Source of the DNA: Pontibacter harenae
GTDB lineage: Bacteria > Bacteroidota > Bacteroidia > Cytophagales > Hymenobacteraceae
Length of the DNA: 52,957 bases
Assembly: GCF_020907245.1 (NCBI RefSeq)
Contig: NZ_JAJJWH010000027.1
Span: forward strand, 1-52,957
Reading direction: 5' to 3'
Shown: in pieces, positions 44,147-52,910 of the stretch
Position numbering within the stretch: the first letter of the stretch is position 1
Layout of the letters: every line of letters begins with the position of its first letter
Program-made: the position numbers and the translations under genes
Notes under the pieces: generated by a model
Databases searched by the model: none
Seen by the model: the letters and a program-made list of their open reading frames with translations, nothing else
What the model was told of the DNA's origin: nothing

Positions 44147-45372
44147 TGATGTATCTTTCTGATAATATGAGAAATGCAAAGAAGCCAGGAAGAAGAGGCT
44201 TTATAGGTGATCTTTCAAAGATAACGCTAGTAGGGGCCGTAGGATCATCCCTCCCCGTCTCACAGGCAGTTGCGCAGGATGCAGGTCCAACGGAGTTCAA
44301 GTTTAGATCGGCGCCCTATTTGCAAAGCCTGACCGAGCAAGCTGTAAATATACTGTTCCTTACCAGTCAGAATGCCTATAGTTGGGTAGAGTATGGAGAG
44401 AAGCAGCTAAACCAGAAAGCGGTTGCCCTTGCAGATGGTTTTGTTCAGGCTAACAATCAGTTAAACTCCATTCAACTCAAGGGGTTGAAGCCTAGCACCG
44501 AATATCAGTACCGCGTGGTCAGTAGGCAGATCGTGAAGTTTGACCCCTATGATCTTCAGTACGGGGAGGAAATTGCCAGTCAGGTTTACCGCTTCAAGAC
44601 AAGGAATCCAGAGGCTTCATCGGTCTCCTGTCTGATCCTCAACGACATCCATGACCGCCCCCACTCTTTCGAGCAGTTGCTGGCTTTAAATAAAGAGTTT
44701 CCGTATGAATTTGTGGCATTAAATGGCGACATGTTTGACTACCAGACCGATGAGCAGCAAATTATTGATCACTTGCTGAAGCCTTGCACACATATATTTG
44801 CCAGTGAAATTCCTTTCCTGATGATTAGGGGTAACCATGAAACCAGAGGAAAGTTTGCGAGGGACTTCAAGAATTACTTCACCTACGAAGACAACGAGTA
44901 CTTCTTTTCCTTTAAGCAAGGGCCTGTGCACTGGATTGTGATAGACACTGGAGAGGACAAAGAAGATGGGCATCCTGAGTACAGCGATATTGTAGACTTT
45001 GATAGCTTCAGGGAAAAACAGGCCGAATGGCTAGAAAAGGAACTACAGAAGAAAACCTTTAAATACTACAAATATAAGGTTGTTTTGATGCATATTCCCC
45101 CTTTTCATGCTGGGGAATGGCATGGGACCAAACATTGCAGGCAGCTATTTCACCCACTGTTTGAGAAACATAAGATCGACATGGTTATTTCTGGCCATAC
45201 CCACCGCTATGGTGTACACCCACCAGACAAAGATCATTCTTATCCTATTATTATTGGCGGAGGCCCAAAAGAGGGCAACAGGACACTTATCCAGTTACAG
45301 GCAAACCGCCAGCACCTTAAAATTAATATGATGAAGGATAGTGGTGAAACGGTGGGTACATACCGAATTTGA
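44146..45372 (+). CDS. Calcineurin-like metallophosphoesterase, Tat-type signal
   Basis: 408 residues. The N-terminus RRGFIGDLSKITLVGAVG is a twin-arginine-like signal peptide. After a fibronectin-like domain (about 50-150, LKPSTEYQYRVVSRQ) comes the metallophosphoesterase core: LNDIHDRPHSF, ALNGDMFDYQ (GDxxD), RGNHETRGKF (GNHE), VVLMHIPPFHAGEW and VISGHTHRYG (GHxH). Resembles purple-acid-phosphatase-type enzymes of Bacteroidota. Overlaps the EEP gene by one base, hence coupled. Together they could remove phosphate from diesters imported by the SusC/SusD pair. Confidence 0.92.
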   Translation: MMYLSDNMRNAKKPGRRGFIGDLSKITLVGAVGSSLPVSQAVAQDAGPTEFKFRSAPYLQSLTEQAVNILFLTSQNAYSWVEYGEKQLNQKAVALADGFVQANNQLNSIQLKGLKPSTEYQYRVVSRQIVKFDPYDLQYGEEIASQVYRFKTRNPEASSVSCLILNDIHDRPHSFEQLLALNKEFPYEFVALNGDMFDYQTDEQQIIDHLLKPCTHIFASEIPFLMIRGNHETRGKFARDFKNYFTYEDNEYFFSFKQGPVHWIVIDTGEDKEDGHPEYSDIVDFDSFREKQAEWLEKELQKKTFKYYKYKVVLMHIPPFHAGEWHGTKHCRQLFHPLFEKHKIDMVISGHTHRYGVHPPDKDHSYPIIIGGGPKEGNRTLIQLQANRQHLKINMMKDSGETVGTYRI

Positions 45373-45917
45373 TAGCTTCTTGAGTCTTCGCATTAGCTGA
45401 AACATGCTTGTGCTTCAAACTAAAGTGTCGAGCAAACTAATTCTACTTATTCATATATCAGTTACCCATTCACAAACAGCATAACTACTTTGTGTTTTTA
45501 CATGCCAAAACGGAATCTAGTGCTGCCCTCCGCTCCTTGGATTCCTTACCTGTAATCACTGATAACTGCTCTGGCTTGATAGGTGTCTTGGCTTGTCTGC
45601 AGCACAAAATGATTCTCAGGCTGACTCACATGCTGTACACGCACTGGCCACCTTCGCTAGTCTTGAGGCGAAGCAATACTATTTGTCTCATCAAGAAATT
45701 TATTGATCGTGGGTGGTGATTCCTGTACAATCTGCTTTACCGCAGCCCTTGTTAAGATCGAGCCTCGTTGCTTGATTCAGCACCGCCCAGGCCACAAGCA
45801 ACCCTGCGAAAGACCCGTGAAAGACTGAATAATGAAGAGCGCAAAACAAAAACAAATTTATTCGTATTCTAATGCAAATATCATAGCCACACACCTTATA
45901 TATATTAAAAGCGCCTT
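45373..45917. other. Intergenic, no gene seen
   Basis: About 545 bp. Short frames such as 45492-45719 and 45700-45894 have no start signal or motif. The last 90 bp before the GDSL gene are AT-rich and may hold its promoter. Confidence 0.5.
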
Positions 45918-46535
45918 ATGTACTGGTACGAAGAAGAAGTGCTGCGACTAGAGAAAGAAAGGGCGGAGCTGGCCTGTAGCCCGTCCACGCTCTTCTACGG
46001 AAGCTCCTCTGTCAGGCTGTGGCAGACGCTGCAGGAGGATTTCAGGGAGTACAGACCGGTGAACCTGGGCTTTGGCGGCTCCACGCTGGCGGCCTGCGTC
46101 TGGTTTTTCGAGCGCACGGTTGCCCCTTACTCACCTGACTGCCTGGTGCTGTATGCCGGCGACAACGACCTTGGGGACGGGCGGCACCCGGAGGAGGTGC
46201 TCATTTTCTTTCAGCAGTTCGTGGCGCGGGCCAGGCAGCGCTTCGGTGATCGGCTGCCTTGCTACTTCGTCTCCCTGAAGCCCAGCCCCAGCCGCCGGAA
46301 TCTGCTCGGAGAATTCAGCCGCGCCAACCGCCTCATCCAAACAGAGATTCTCGGGCAACACGGCAACTGGAGGTTCATCAACATATACGACAGGATGCTG
46401 GACACTGGCGGGCAGCCTAAGGACGAGTTCTTTGAGGAGGACGGTCTGCATATGAACGCAAAGGGCTACGAGCTGTGGACAAGGGTCATAAGGGCCAGCA
46501 TCGCTCCAGCTGCGCAGTCGGAGGCGCAGCTGTAA
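45918..46535 (+). CDS. SGNH/GDSL hydrolase
   Basis: 205 residues, no signal peptide. Block I LFYGSSSVRLW (nucleophile Ser in GSSS), block II NLGFGGSTL, block III GDNDLGDG (Asn of the oxyanion hole) and block V EEDGLHMNAKGY (Asp-x-x-His). This fold removes acetyl or acyl groups from sugars and lipids. It is probably co-transcribed with the alpha/beta esterase gene 10 bp downstream; both are GC-rich. Confidence 0.9.
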   Translation: MYWYEEEVLRLEKERAELACSPSTLFYGSSSVRLWQTLQEDFREYRPVNLGFGGSTLAACVWFFERTVAPYSPDCLVLYAGDNDLGDGRHPEEVLIFFQQFVARARQRFGDRLPCYFVSLKPSPSRRNLLGEFSRANRLIQTEILGQHGNWRFINIYDRMLDTGGQPKDEFFEEDGLHMNAKGYELWTRVIRASIAPAAQSEAQL

Positions 46536-46545
46536 TCTCCGCCAG

Positions 46546-47274
46546 ATGAACAGAGAATACCACAAATGGTACAGCCCCTCGCTGCAGCGGGACATGGAAC
46601 TGCTGGTTTTTGGCCATGCGGGCGCCGCCGTGCTGTTTTTCCCAGCGCGCATGGGCCGCTTCTACGATTATGAGAACTGGCGGGTGATTGAGGCTATCCG
46701 TGACAAGATCGAGCAGGGGCACCTGCAGGTTTTCTGCGTGGACAGCGTGGACACGGAGAGCTTCTACTGCGAGGGTTGCCACCCGTCGGCAAGGGTGGCG
46801 CGGTACCTGCAGTATGAGCAGTATATCCTGACCGAGGTTCTTCCCCTGATTCGGCAGAAGAACCCTGGCGGAGCCATGGTCTCGGCTGGCTGTAGCCTCG
46901 GCGCCTTCCACGCCGTTAACTTTGCCCTTAAGCACCCACGCTTCTTTTGCAAGGTGGTGGGTATGAGCGGCCGCTATGACCTGAGCCAGCAGATGAGCCA
47001 CTACCGCGATCTGCTGCAGGGCCACTGGAGTGAGGGCGTCTACTTCAACATGCCCAACCAGTATGTCCCCAGCATAGACGGCCTAGAGCTGCTGGACTCC
47101 CTGCGGAGGCTGGAGATCACGCTGGCAGTGGGGCAGGATGACCCTTTCCTGGGCAGCACCAGCTACCTGAGCCGCGCGCTGCACGGAAAAGGGGTACATA
47201 ACACGCTCCATGTCTGGCACGGGGAAGCCCACCGGCCCCGCTACTGGCGAAAGATGGTGGCGCTGTATCTTTAG
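46546..47274 (+). CDS. Alpha/beta-fold esterase (esterase D-like)
   Basis: 242 residues. Family-like start REYHKWYSPSLQRDMELL, oxyanion/strand region FPARMGRFYDYENW, nucleophile elbow AGCSLGAFHAVNF (Ser), VGQDDPFLGS (Asp region) and HVWHGEAHRPRYW (His). Resembles esterase D / polyhydroxybutyrate-type esterases of the alpha/beta superfamily. No signal peptide. Follows the GDSL gene after 10 bp, hence one operon; both hydrolyse esters. Confidence 0.88.
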   Translation: MNREYHKWYSPSLQRDMELLVFGHAGAAVLFFPARMGRFYDYENWRVIEAIRDKIEQGHLQVFCVDSVDTESFYCEGCHPSARVARYLQYEQYILTEVLPLIRQKNPGGAMVSAGCSLGAFHAVNFALKHPRFFCKVVGMSGRYDLSQQMSHYRDLLQGHWSEGVYFNMPNQYVPSIDGLELLDSLRRLEITLAVGQDDPFLGSTSYLSRALHGKGVHNTLHVWHGEAHRPRYWRKMVALYL

Positions 47275-47378
47275 CGCCTGACTGGGATGTACCGCTGGGA
47301 GACTCGGCTCCGCGGACCTTGCCACCCGTAAGGCAAAGGCTACGCATTCTTTGACTGCTTTCGGTTCTTTGCAGGAGG

Positions 47379-47639
47379 CTACAGCGGATAGTAGAAGAAG
47401 TTCTCGATGAAAGCCTGTCTGCGAACCTCTCGTGCTGCATGTGCTTTCCCCGCCGCGCTTGCCAATTCCACCTCTTTCTCCGTGTACCACTTCCTTTTAC
47501 ACGGTGCATGCTCCACCAGCACATTTTGCGTCTTGAAGTTACCTTTCTTATAAGCGATAAACTTCCCGCCCCCCAATGGGGTTATCAGCTCCGTGCCTGA
47601 TGGCAGTACGTTGAACTCTATTCCCTTCTTCTTAGCCAT
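47379..47639 (-). CDS. Small conserved plasmid-type protein of unknown function
   Basis: 86 residues from MAKKKGIEF (47639). Glu/Lys-rich, no known motif. Sequence pieces: GTELITPLGGGKFIAYKKG, LVEHAPCKRKWYTEKE, then RRQAFIENFFYYPL. No membrane or signal segments. The frame is convincing in composition, but the function is unknown. Confidence 0.6.
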   Translation of the reverse strand: MAKKKGIEFNVLPSGTELITPLGGGKFIAYKKGNFKTQNVLVEHAPCKRKWYTEKEVELASAAGKAHAAREVRRQAFIENFFYYPL

Positions 47640-47945
47640 TATACTTATGATAGCCCGCATCTATGGGGCCTGTGTCAAGGCTCAAAGGTAAGGAAGCACT
47701 ATAGCCTGTGTGTTAAGGCAGCGTAAAGGTTTCATTAACCGTACGTAATGCCCTGCAGCCTATTGGGCGGACCAATGTCCTTTACAAGCGCCCAAGCCCG
47801 CTCTACGAGAGCCACGGGTTTTCCTTGCGCCTGCTTCAACGGCTTTGCAGGTCTGACAGTGAAGCTGCATCCGAGGAAGGTGTTAGCTGCAGGTTACCTA
47901 TATTATTAAGTCTTTATATCGCTCCGCCTTAGTTTGAAGAGCAGA
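47640..47945. other. Intergenic, no gene seen
   Basis: About 300 bp between the small gene at 47379 and the terminator at 47946; no supported frame and no repeat recognised. Confidence 0.5.
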
Positions 47946-47989
47946 AAATGCCGCCTACCTTTGCGCATAAAGGTAGGCGGCATTTTCTC
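47946..47989. terminator. Strong bidirectional terminator
   Basis: AAAATGCCGCCTACCTTT / AAAGGTAGGCGGCATTTT with the loop GCGCAT: an 18-bp perfect stem with A- and T-tracts at both ends. Confidence 0.85.
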
Positions 47990-48126
47990 TTTTCATGGTT
48001 ATCCCAAGCACAGGTAGAAGACGGCTTTACCTGTTGAGGCTTCCGCGGCTGTTCATCCTGTCTGCACAGTCTACACCTGGCACGGCAACCCTTCAAGGCA
48101 GCGAGCACGCCCTGCCAAAGCAGAAC

Positions 48127-48294
48127 CTATCTGCTTTCAATCAACTGTAGATTCTTGCTCTCGAGCTCTACGAGGAGCTTCATGAGTGCCCTCCTTTCCC
48201 TTGCAGCCTCTGTTCCCGCGGCTTTAACTAATTCCCCTATGCGGACGGCCACCGCGTAGGGCTGGTTCTGGGTTGTTGTTTCAGCAGGCTTCAT
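48127..48294 (-). CDS. Very small protein (55 aa), unknown function
   Basis: Starts at the ATG at 48294: MKPAETTTQNQPYAVAVRIG followed by a helical part (AAGTEAARERRALMKLLVEL) and ending at TAG (48127-48129). Amphipathic helix, basic and Glu-rich. Below the size of usual gene calls; the composition is plausible, but no ribosome site stands out. Confidence 0.45.
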   Translation of the reverse strand: MKPAETTTQNQPYAVAVRIGELVKAAGTEAARERRALMKLLVELESKNLQLIESR

Positions 48295-48787
48295 GACATT
48301 AAAGGAATGTTAATTAATCATTAGGAAATTGTTAACGACAAAGCTAACAAAATTCATCTACACTTAGCCTGCAGCAGACCAACAAATCTGTGCCTAGCCA
48401 CGGTTTCCAATCCTCATATTCGCCAGCTGGCCTGTTGCTTGTGTCCCAGAACATGAGTTTTAATAAAATCAAGGGCTTGCTATAACAGCTGCATGCTGCG
48501 GGGCACCTTTCTGGGCACTGCCGTCCAAGACGTTGTAAGGGAGGTGCTGGGTCTGTGTGATATACCCCATATTGGCCCTGGCTGTCTGCTCCGCAAAAGC
48601 GCTCGGTATCAAACGTGCTTTGGTGGCTGGTAATAAGCCTTAAGTAGTTGCAAACGCTGGTAATTGTTCCATAAGCAGTGGAAAATGAGCGAAAGGTGCA
48701 CCCTTCAACCCAGACCAGCAAAGACTTGTCCGCACAGCCGTTTTCAAAGCAAAAGCAAAACTTGTCGTCTAACTCCTTAACTTTGGC

Positions 48788-48842
48788 AAGGGTATCGTAG
48801 GCTACAAGGTATCTTGCCGTAGCCCTGGCCTACGATACCCTT
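48788..48842. repeat. Perfect 15-bp inverted repeat
   Basis: AAGGGTATCGTAGGC (48788-48802) and its exact complement at 48828-48842 around 25 bases with further internal symmetry. It lies about 60 bp before the SpoIIAA-like frame. Could be a terminator, an operator or a miniature mobile palindrome. Confidence 0.7.
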
Positions 48843-48902
48843 AAGTTCAGCTACTACCCATTACTCTGGGCTCGCACCGGGTAAGGGACATCATCGGACA
48901 CA

Positions 48903-49301
48903 ATTATAAAGCATTTCAGACTCCTTGCCACGGACTTTCTGGAGATAGAGTACAACCTTGTGGATGACATACTGGTCGCCAACTGGGCGGGTCCGCTCAC
49001 AGGTGAAGCTATCATGGGCGGGTATGAGAGTATCAGCACCTTTCTGCGGCAACAGTATTGCCATAAGCTGCTTGACAACCATTTGGAGGTACAGGGTATA
49101 TGGGCGGACCTGTCCGCCTGGGTCGCCTATGACTGGAACCCCGGAGCGGTGGGAAGGGGGCTCCAGTACCATGCCTGTGTGTACTCCAAAGATACGTTCA
49201 GCCGCCTGTCTACTGAGCAGGCAATCCGCATGATGGAGAAGGGGATAGTGGAAGGCTTTGAGACCGTGACGGCTGCCGAGGGTTGGCTGAGGGCCTTTTA
49301 A
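48903..49301 (+). CDS. SpoIIAA/STAS-like protein, start uncertain
   Basis: The frame reads convincingly from IIKHFRLLATDFLEIEYNL onward, but no ATG, GTG or TTG precedes this; the first usual start is GTG at 48960. The order LEIEYNLVDDILVANWAG, LLDNHLEVQGIWADLSAWV and KDTFSRLSTEQAIRMMEKG recalls SpoIIAA-like/STAS proteins of Bacteroidota, stand-alone proteins of unknown function. The true start is either a rare codon (ATT at 48903 or ATA at 48906) or lost; an upstream stop at 48882 limits it. Confidence 0.55.
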   Translation: MIKHFRLLATDFLEIEYNLVDDILVANWAGPLTGEAIMGGYESISTFLRQQYCHKLLDNHLEVQGIWADLSAWVAYDWNPGAVGRGLQYHACVYSKDTFSRLSTEQAIRMMEKGIVEGFETVTAAEGWLRAF

Positions 49302-49455
49302 GACCTGCGTTCGGAACCCTCTGCTTTGAGCCAAGTGCCTTTTTCCAGTGACTTGCAGGCTGTAAGCCTGGCACCGTTGTCTGTTCCCCCTAAACAGAGG
49401 GCAGATAGCTGCCGCCAAGGCAGGCCAGATAAAGCTTCGGGCGGCAATCAAATAC

Positions 49456-49845
49456 TTAGGGCTCCAGACTGGTACCGTTCGGGTCGGTCTTATGCGGGGG
49501 AGCGTTTCTTTTGGCCCTTCTACCGTACTCGTTCTGCTCGAGTTGCGCAACCAGCTCCATGGTGCGGTCTATTACGGCTTTGTCTGTCTGGTACACCTGC
49601 TCGTCCAGTTCTTCCCGGATATGCGGAGCAATCTTGTTGTGCAGCACCTTGAGGTAGGTGATGTAGTTGTCGATCTGGCTGCTGATGTCCCGGTAGAACA
49701 AGGGGTTCTCCTTGGCCTGGTCCAGGAAGCCTATCTTCTGGTTTTCGGCGGCCCTGATCTCCTCGTACACCATTCGGGCGGCTTCCTGCCTTGACAGCGC
49801 CTTTTCCTCAAGCCTGTCCAAGAATCTGTTGAAGTCAAATTCCAT
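49456..49845 (-). CDS. Helical hypothetical protein
   Basis: 129 residues. Almost entirely helical: FNRFLDRLEEKALSRQEAAR, then YRDISSQIDNYITYLKVLHN and DRTMELVAQLEQNEYGRRAKR, with a Pro/Asn-rich tail. No motif I recognise. Preceded by a GC-rich spacer; no partner gene nearby. The composition supports coding, but nothing points to a function. Confidence 0.65.
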   Translation of the reverse strand: MEFDFNRFLDRLEEKALSRQEAARMVYEEIRAAENQKIGFLDQAKENPLFYRDISSQIDNYITYLKVLHNKIAPHIREELDEQVYQTDKAVIDRTMELVAQLEQNEYGRRAKRNAPPHKTDPNGTSLEP

Positions 49846-50782
49846 ACCAGCAGGTTAACGAAGACGGGCCGCGGCGGGTTCTCTTCCTTCTGTTTTGTCG
49901 GTCAGTAGCTTTGCCTCTTGCCTGGGCTCTGCGGAAAGCACTGGAGTCCAGAAGCAGCCTGTGGTAAAGGCGTACGGAATCAACGATAATGCCGAGGCAG
50001 TGCTTACCTCCGCCATCTCAAGACGCCTTTGAGGCCGTTTGCTTCATAAAAGGCTATGTTCAGTAGAGGGCATATAGCAGCCAAGCCTCTAGTGTCTCTG
50101 GCTGCAGCAGTTGCAGGAAAAAGGAAATTCGTCTGAAAAGAAAAGGGTAGCCACAGACTACCCTATCATACCACAACAAACTAATCTAAAACTATAAAAA
50201 TTAACTTTGGCTAAAAGTTAAAAGACAGACACAAAGACGGTAGCATTGATTCCAGTTTTAGCGGAAAAATTCAGCTATTTTTTAATATTGATATGCTTTT
50301 ATGATAATAATACAATATTAAACACCGTAGAGCCTGTCGTTTAGTTGTCATGGGGCTTTCACAGGCAAAGGTGGCAACCTTTAAACCTTCTCCTATATGA
50401 AAAAGCATGTAGTTTACGGCAGTAAACAGGCCTGCCATGGTGCCTGAGGTTAAGCTGGTAAACTGGTGTCTACCCAACTTAAGCAGCCTGTCTCTTAAGG
50501 CTCCCATAAAACTGGCTTGAGGGTGAGCGCTGTTGCTGAGGGCTATTTTAAACCACAGATATAATATACTATCAATATATATTTATTGCCTTATAATTTA
50601 CCTTATGTTCAAGATCAGTCTGAATAAAAACGTTCTGTAGCAGGTATTCTGTGCGAGAATGGTCATGCATGAGGCTACAGAAAAATTGTGCTGTTTTTCA
50701 GTTTATTCAAAACCTGGATATAAAGGTACACCGTATAAAGAAACGGCTAAAAGTTGAAAAGTTTTACTGATAAACTTATCAA
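49846..50782. other. Long region without a supported gene
   Basis: A 78-residue frame on the minus strand (50271-50507) has no ribosome site and looks like chance. A string at 50590-50609 matches 744-763 inverted (TTATAATTTACC block), next to ATATAATATACTATC at about 50560. Likely decayed repeat sequence. Confidence 0.45.
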
Positions 50783-50819
50783 CAAGAAAAGGCTCTCCAT
50801 ATCGGGGAGCCTTTTCTTG
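50783..50819. terminator. Bidirectional terminator downstream of map
   Basis: CAAGAAAAGGCTC / GAGCCTTTTCTTG stem with an inner CC-GG extension and A/T-tracts on both sides, about 100 bp past the map stop. Confidence 0.85.
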
Positions 50820-50920
50820 TTTACAGATCGATAAGCCAAAACATGCTAAGTACTGCCTTGGTTAAGCCAAGGCCAGGGCTGGCATTTGTAAAACCAAGTC
50901 TGTTTTCTCCATGCTCATGT

Positions 50921-51685
50921 TTAATCGAAAATGCCATTACTTGCCGTCAGTACAAGCGGCTGGCCATCGGTTACAACAATCGTATGTTCGTGTTGAGCCA
51001 TATAGCCCCCTCTATCCCCAACCAGTGTCCACCCGTCGCTTAGCTCTTTGGTATAGGTTGATGTGGTTGAAATAAACGTTTCGATAGCGACCACTGAATT
51101 CTTCTTGAACCTTCTCTGGTCAAACCTATTTCTGAAGTTGAGCAGTTCGTCAGGCTGTTCGTGCAGGCTTCTGCCGATCCCGTGACCGCCGAGGCTTTTG
51201 ATGACCCTGTACCCCCTCTTTTTAGCCTCTGTTTCTATCAAACTGCCGATTTCAGATATTCTTACACCTCCTTTGATGCTGTGAATGGCTTTTCGCAGTA
51301 TTTCTTTTGATGCGTCAACCAGCTTTTGATGATGGTTAATGTCATTGCCAACGACAAACGAACTTCCGTTGTCGGCCCAATAACCGCCAAGCTCGGCAGA
51401 AACATCAATATTTATCAAATCCCCTTCTTTCAGTACCCGCTTTTCTGACGGGATGCCGTGGCAAAACTCGTTGTCAACGCTTATACAGGTCCAACCAGGG
51501 AAGCCGTAAGTGAGATGGGGTGCTGATCGTGCCCCAAACTCGGAAAGGATCTTTGCTCCGTAGTCATCCAGTTCCTTTGTGGTCATTCCGGGTTGGGCAT
51601 GGTTCACCATTTTGTTTAGGGCAAAGGCTACAGCTTCGCTCACCTTTTGCATTCCTTCCAATTCAGATTCTTTTGTTATTGACAT
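50921..51685 (-). CDS. map: Type I methionine aminopeptidase
   Basis: 254 residues. M24 metal ligands are in place: Asp in NIDVSAELGGYWADNG (two Asp), His in GGHGIGRSLHEQPDE, Glu in VVAIETFIST and Glu in HEHTIVVTD; the substrate-pocket region GWTCISVDNEFCHGIPSEKR is conserved. It removes the initiator Met from proteins. Because map is normally a single essential chromosomal gene, this plasmid-borne copy is noteworthy. Preceded by a member of the 5' element family (element F), co-oriented. Confidence 0.92.
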   Translation of the reverse strand: MSITKESELEGMQKVSEAVAFALNKMVNHAQPGMTTKELDDYGAKILSEFGARSAPHLTYGFPGWTCISVDNEFCHGIPSEKRVLKEGDLINIDVSAELGGYWADNGSSFVVGNDINHHQKLVDASKEILRKAIHSIKGGVRISEIGSLIETEAKKRGYRVIKSLGGHGIGRSLHEQPDELLNFRNRFDQRRFKKNSVVAIETFISTTSTYTKELSDGWTLVGDRGGYMAQHEHTIVVTDGQPLVLTASNGIFD

Positions 51686-51721
51686 ATCACCTTGTTTTTC
51701 TAATCGATAGTTTCAGGATGG

Positions 51722-51812
51722 CGCTGACTACGGTATGTACGGAAATCTATGCGGCTTACCCGTCGAGATCGACAGAAACCGTAACAGGCCTGCCGAATAT
51801 ACTATATATCCA
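51722..51812 (-). repeat. 5' element F (upstream of map)
   Basis: Minus strand: TATATAGTATATTCGGCAGG, CTGTTACGGTTTCTGTCG, loop, GGGTAAGCCG and core GTCAGCG, with the map start codon 37 bp on. Same layout as elements A-E but the right arm has diverged (CATAGATTTCC segment). Confidence 0.7.
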
Positions 51813-51987
51813 GGCCAATATAAAGTAATCGGCCGCCCGTGAAAGCACCCAAAGCGGCAACCCTCCAATTGGCTAGAGAGGGACTAGCCCATAACTTTGC
51901 TTATGCTCAACTGGAAACGGTTTCTCTGGAACGCAACAGGAGGTGCGCTCCGACCGTGCTCGCCTATTCGTTGAACGGAAGCTGCAT

Positions 51988-52542
51988 TCACCTGGTGATT
52001 TGCCGTAACAGTCTGTTCAGCCTGCTTATTTCTGCGTCCACCCTGAACTCTTCACTTGCCAGGAACCTCTTTTGCGGCGGCGTCAGCTGCCTGAAGTTAT
52101 TGATCTGGTCTTCAAGCAGCAGGTACCTTACGGCCTTGTTGTAGTACATACAGCCCTTGAGACGCAGTGTGTAATAGGAGGCAAGCGACTCTTCCGACTG
52201 AACCACAATCCCAGCCTCGTGCTTTAGCTCGAAATCTGCATGGGGATCTATCTTTCTGATCTCCTCGTCAAACGGGTTGTGGTAGTCCAGGCGCATGCGG
52301 CTGCCTTCCCCGACAAGCGCGGGGCCAGGATTCCCTCTCTCATCGACGGGGTTCAGCGGTTTGTGCTCCGCAGTGCCTGCCGCCTGGGCCTCCCGCTTGC
52401 GCTTGTTGGCGTAGACGCGGCACTTGGCAGAGCAGTAGACGGCCCTGGGCTTGTTTGCCCAGAAGTCGCGCGCGCAGTAGGGGCAGGTTCTCTCGTAGAC
52501 GATGGAGTTAGCGGGAAACTCTTCCCTGCTGTACTTGGGCAT
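51988..52542 (-). CDS. Hypothetical protein with N-terminal zinc-ribbon-like motif
   Basis: 184 residues. YERTCPYCARDFWANKPRAVYCSAKCRV has two Cys-x2-Cys pairs (TCPYC and YCSAKC), a small zinc finger followed by a Lys/Arg-rich segment. The rest is helical (EDQINNFRQLTPPQKRFLAS). Probably binds DNA or RNA; common in Bacteroidota accessory DNA, but the function is unknown. Upstream, TTACGTAATAATTACGTAATT at about 52575 (inverted) may be an operator. Confidence 0.7.
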   Translation of the reverse strand: MPKYSREEFPANSIVYERTCPYCARDFWANKPRAVYCSAKCRVYANKRKREAQAAGTAEHKPLNPVDERGNPGPALVGEGSRMRLDYHNPFDEEIRKIDPHADFELKHEAGIVVQSEESLASYYTLRLKGCMYYNKAVRYLLLEDQINNFRQLTPPQKRFLASEEFRVDAEISRLNRLLRQITR

Positions 52543-52572
52543 AGGCTTCGGATATGGTGTAAGATTGCACGA

Positions 52573-52594
52573 ATTACGTAATAATTACGTAATT
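52573..52594. promoter_or_regulatory. TTACGTAATAATTACGTAA inverted repeat (operator candidate)
   Basis: Two TTACGTAA blocks, about 30 bp upstream of the start of the zinc-ribbon gene. It resembles the TAATTAC words around the ParA system, so it may also be a partition site. Confidence 0.5.
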
Positions 52595-52910
52595 AATAAA
52601 ACATAAAGTGAATTTATTCAGCATCGCCTTCTATGTGAGACCATCGCCGAACGGTGCAGACAACCTTTTTCTGCAACAAAACGGCATGCCTTTTTGCTTA
52701 AACAATTACTTTATAGATACGCTGTAACGTATTAAATTTAAGACTGATATATATTGAATATTAAATTGTTGTGATACCTTTTTTTGCAACAAGATTATCT
52801 AAGTGTTTTGGCCATTGAAAATGTGCGTTTTGAGAAGGCAACGGGAAAACCGTAGTCACCCCGCAGACGCGCCGTTGGCAGCCTTTGTCACGGTAAAGCG
52901 GGCAGGGCTG
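52595..52910. other. Intergenic, no gene seen
   Basis: About 315 bp, AT-rich in the middle (52680-52800) and without a supported frame. Confidence 0.4.

Noticed and set aside
45700..45894. 64-residue minus-strand frame with a hydrophobic stretch
   Set aside because: Short, no homologous pattern I recognise, no partner genes.
48344..48721. 125-residue minus-strand frame
   Set aside because: Cys/Ser-rich, no start signal, no recognisable fold; looks like a chance frame.
50271..50507. 78-residue minus-strand frame
   Set aside because: No ribosome site, no motif; region otherwise repeat-derived.
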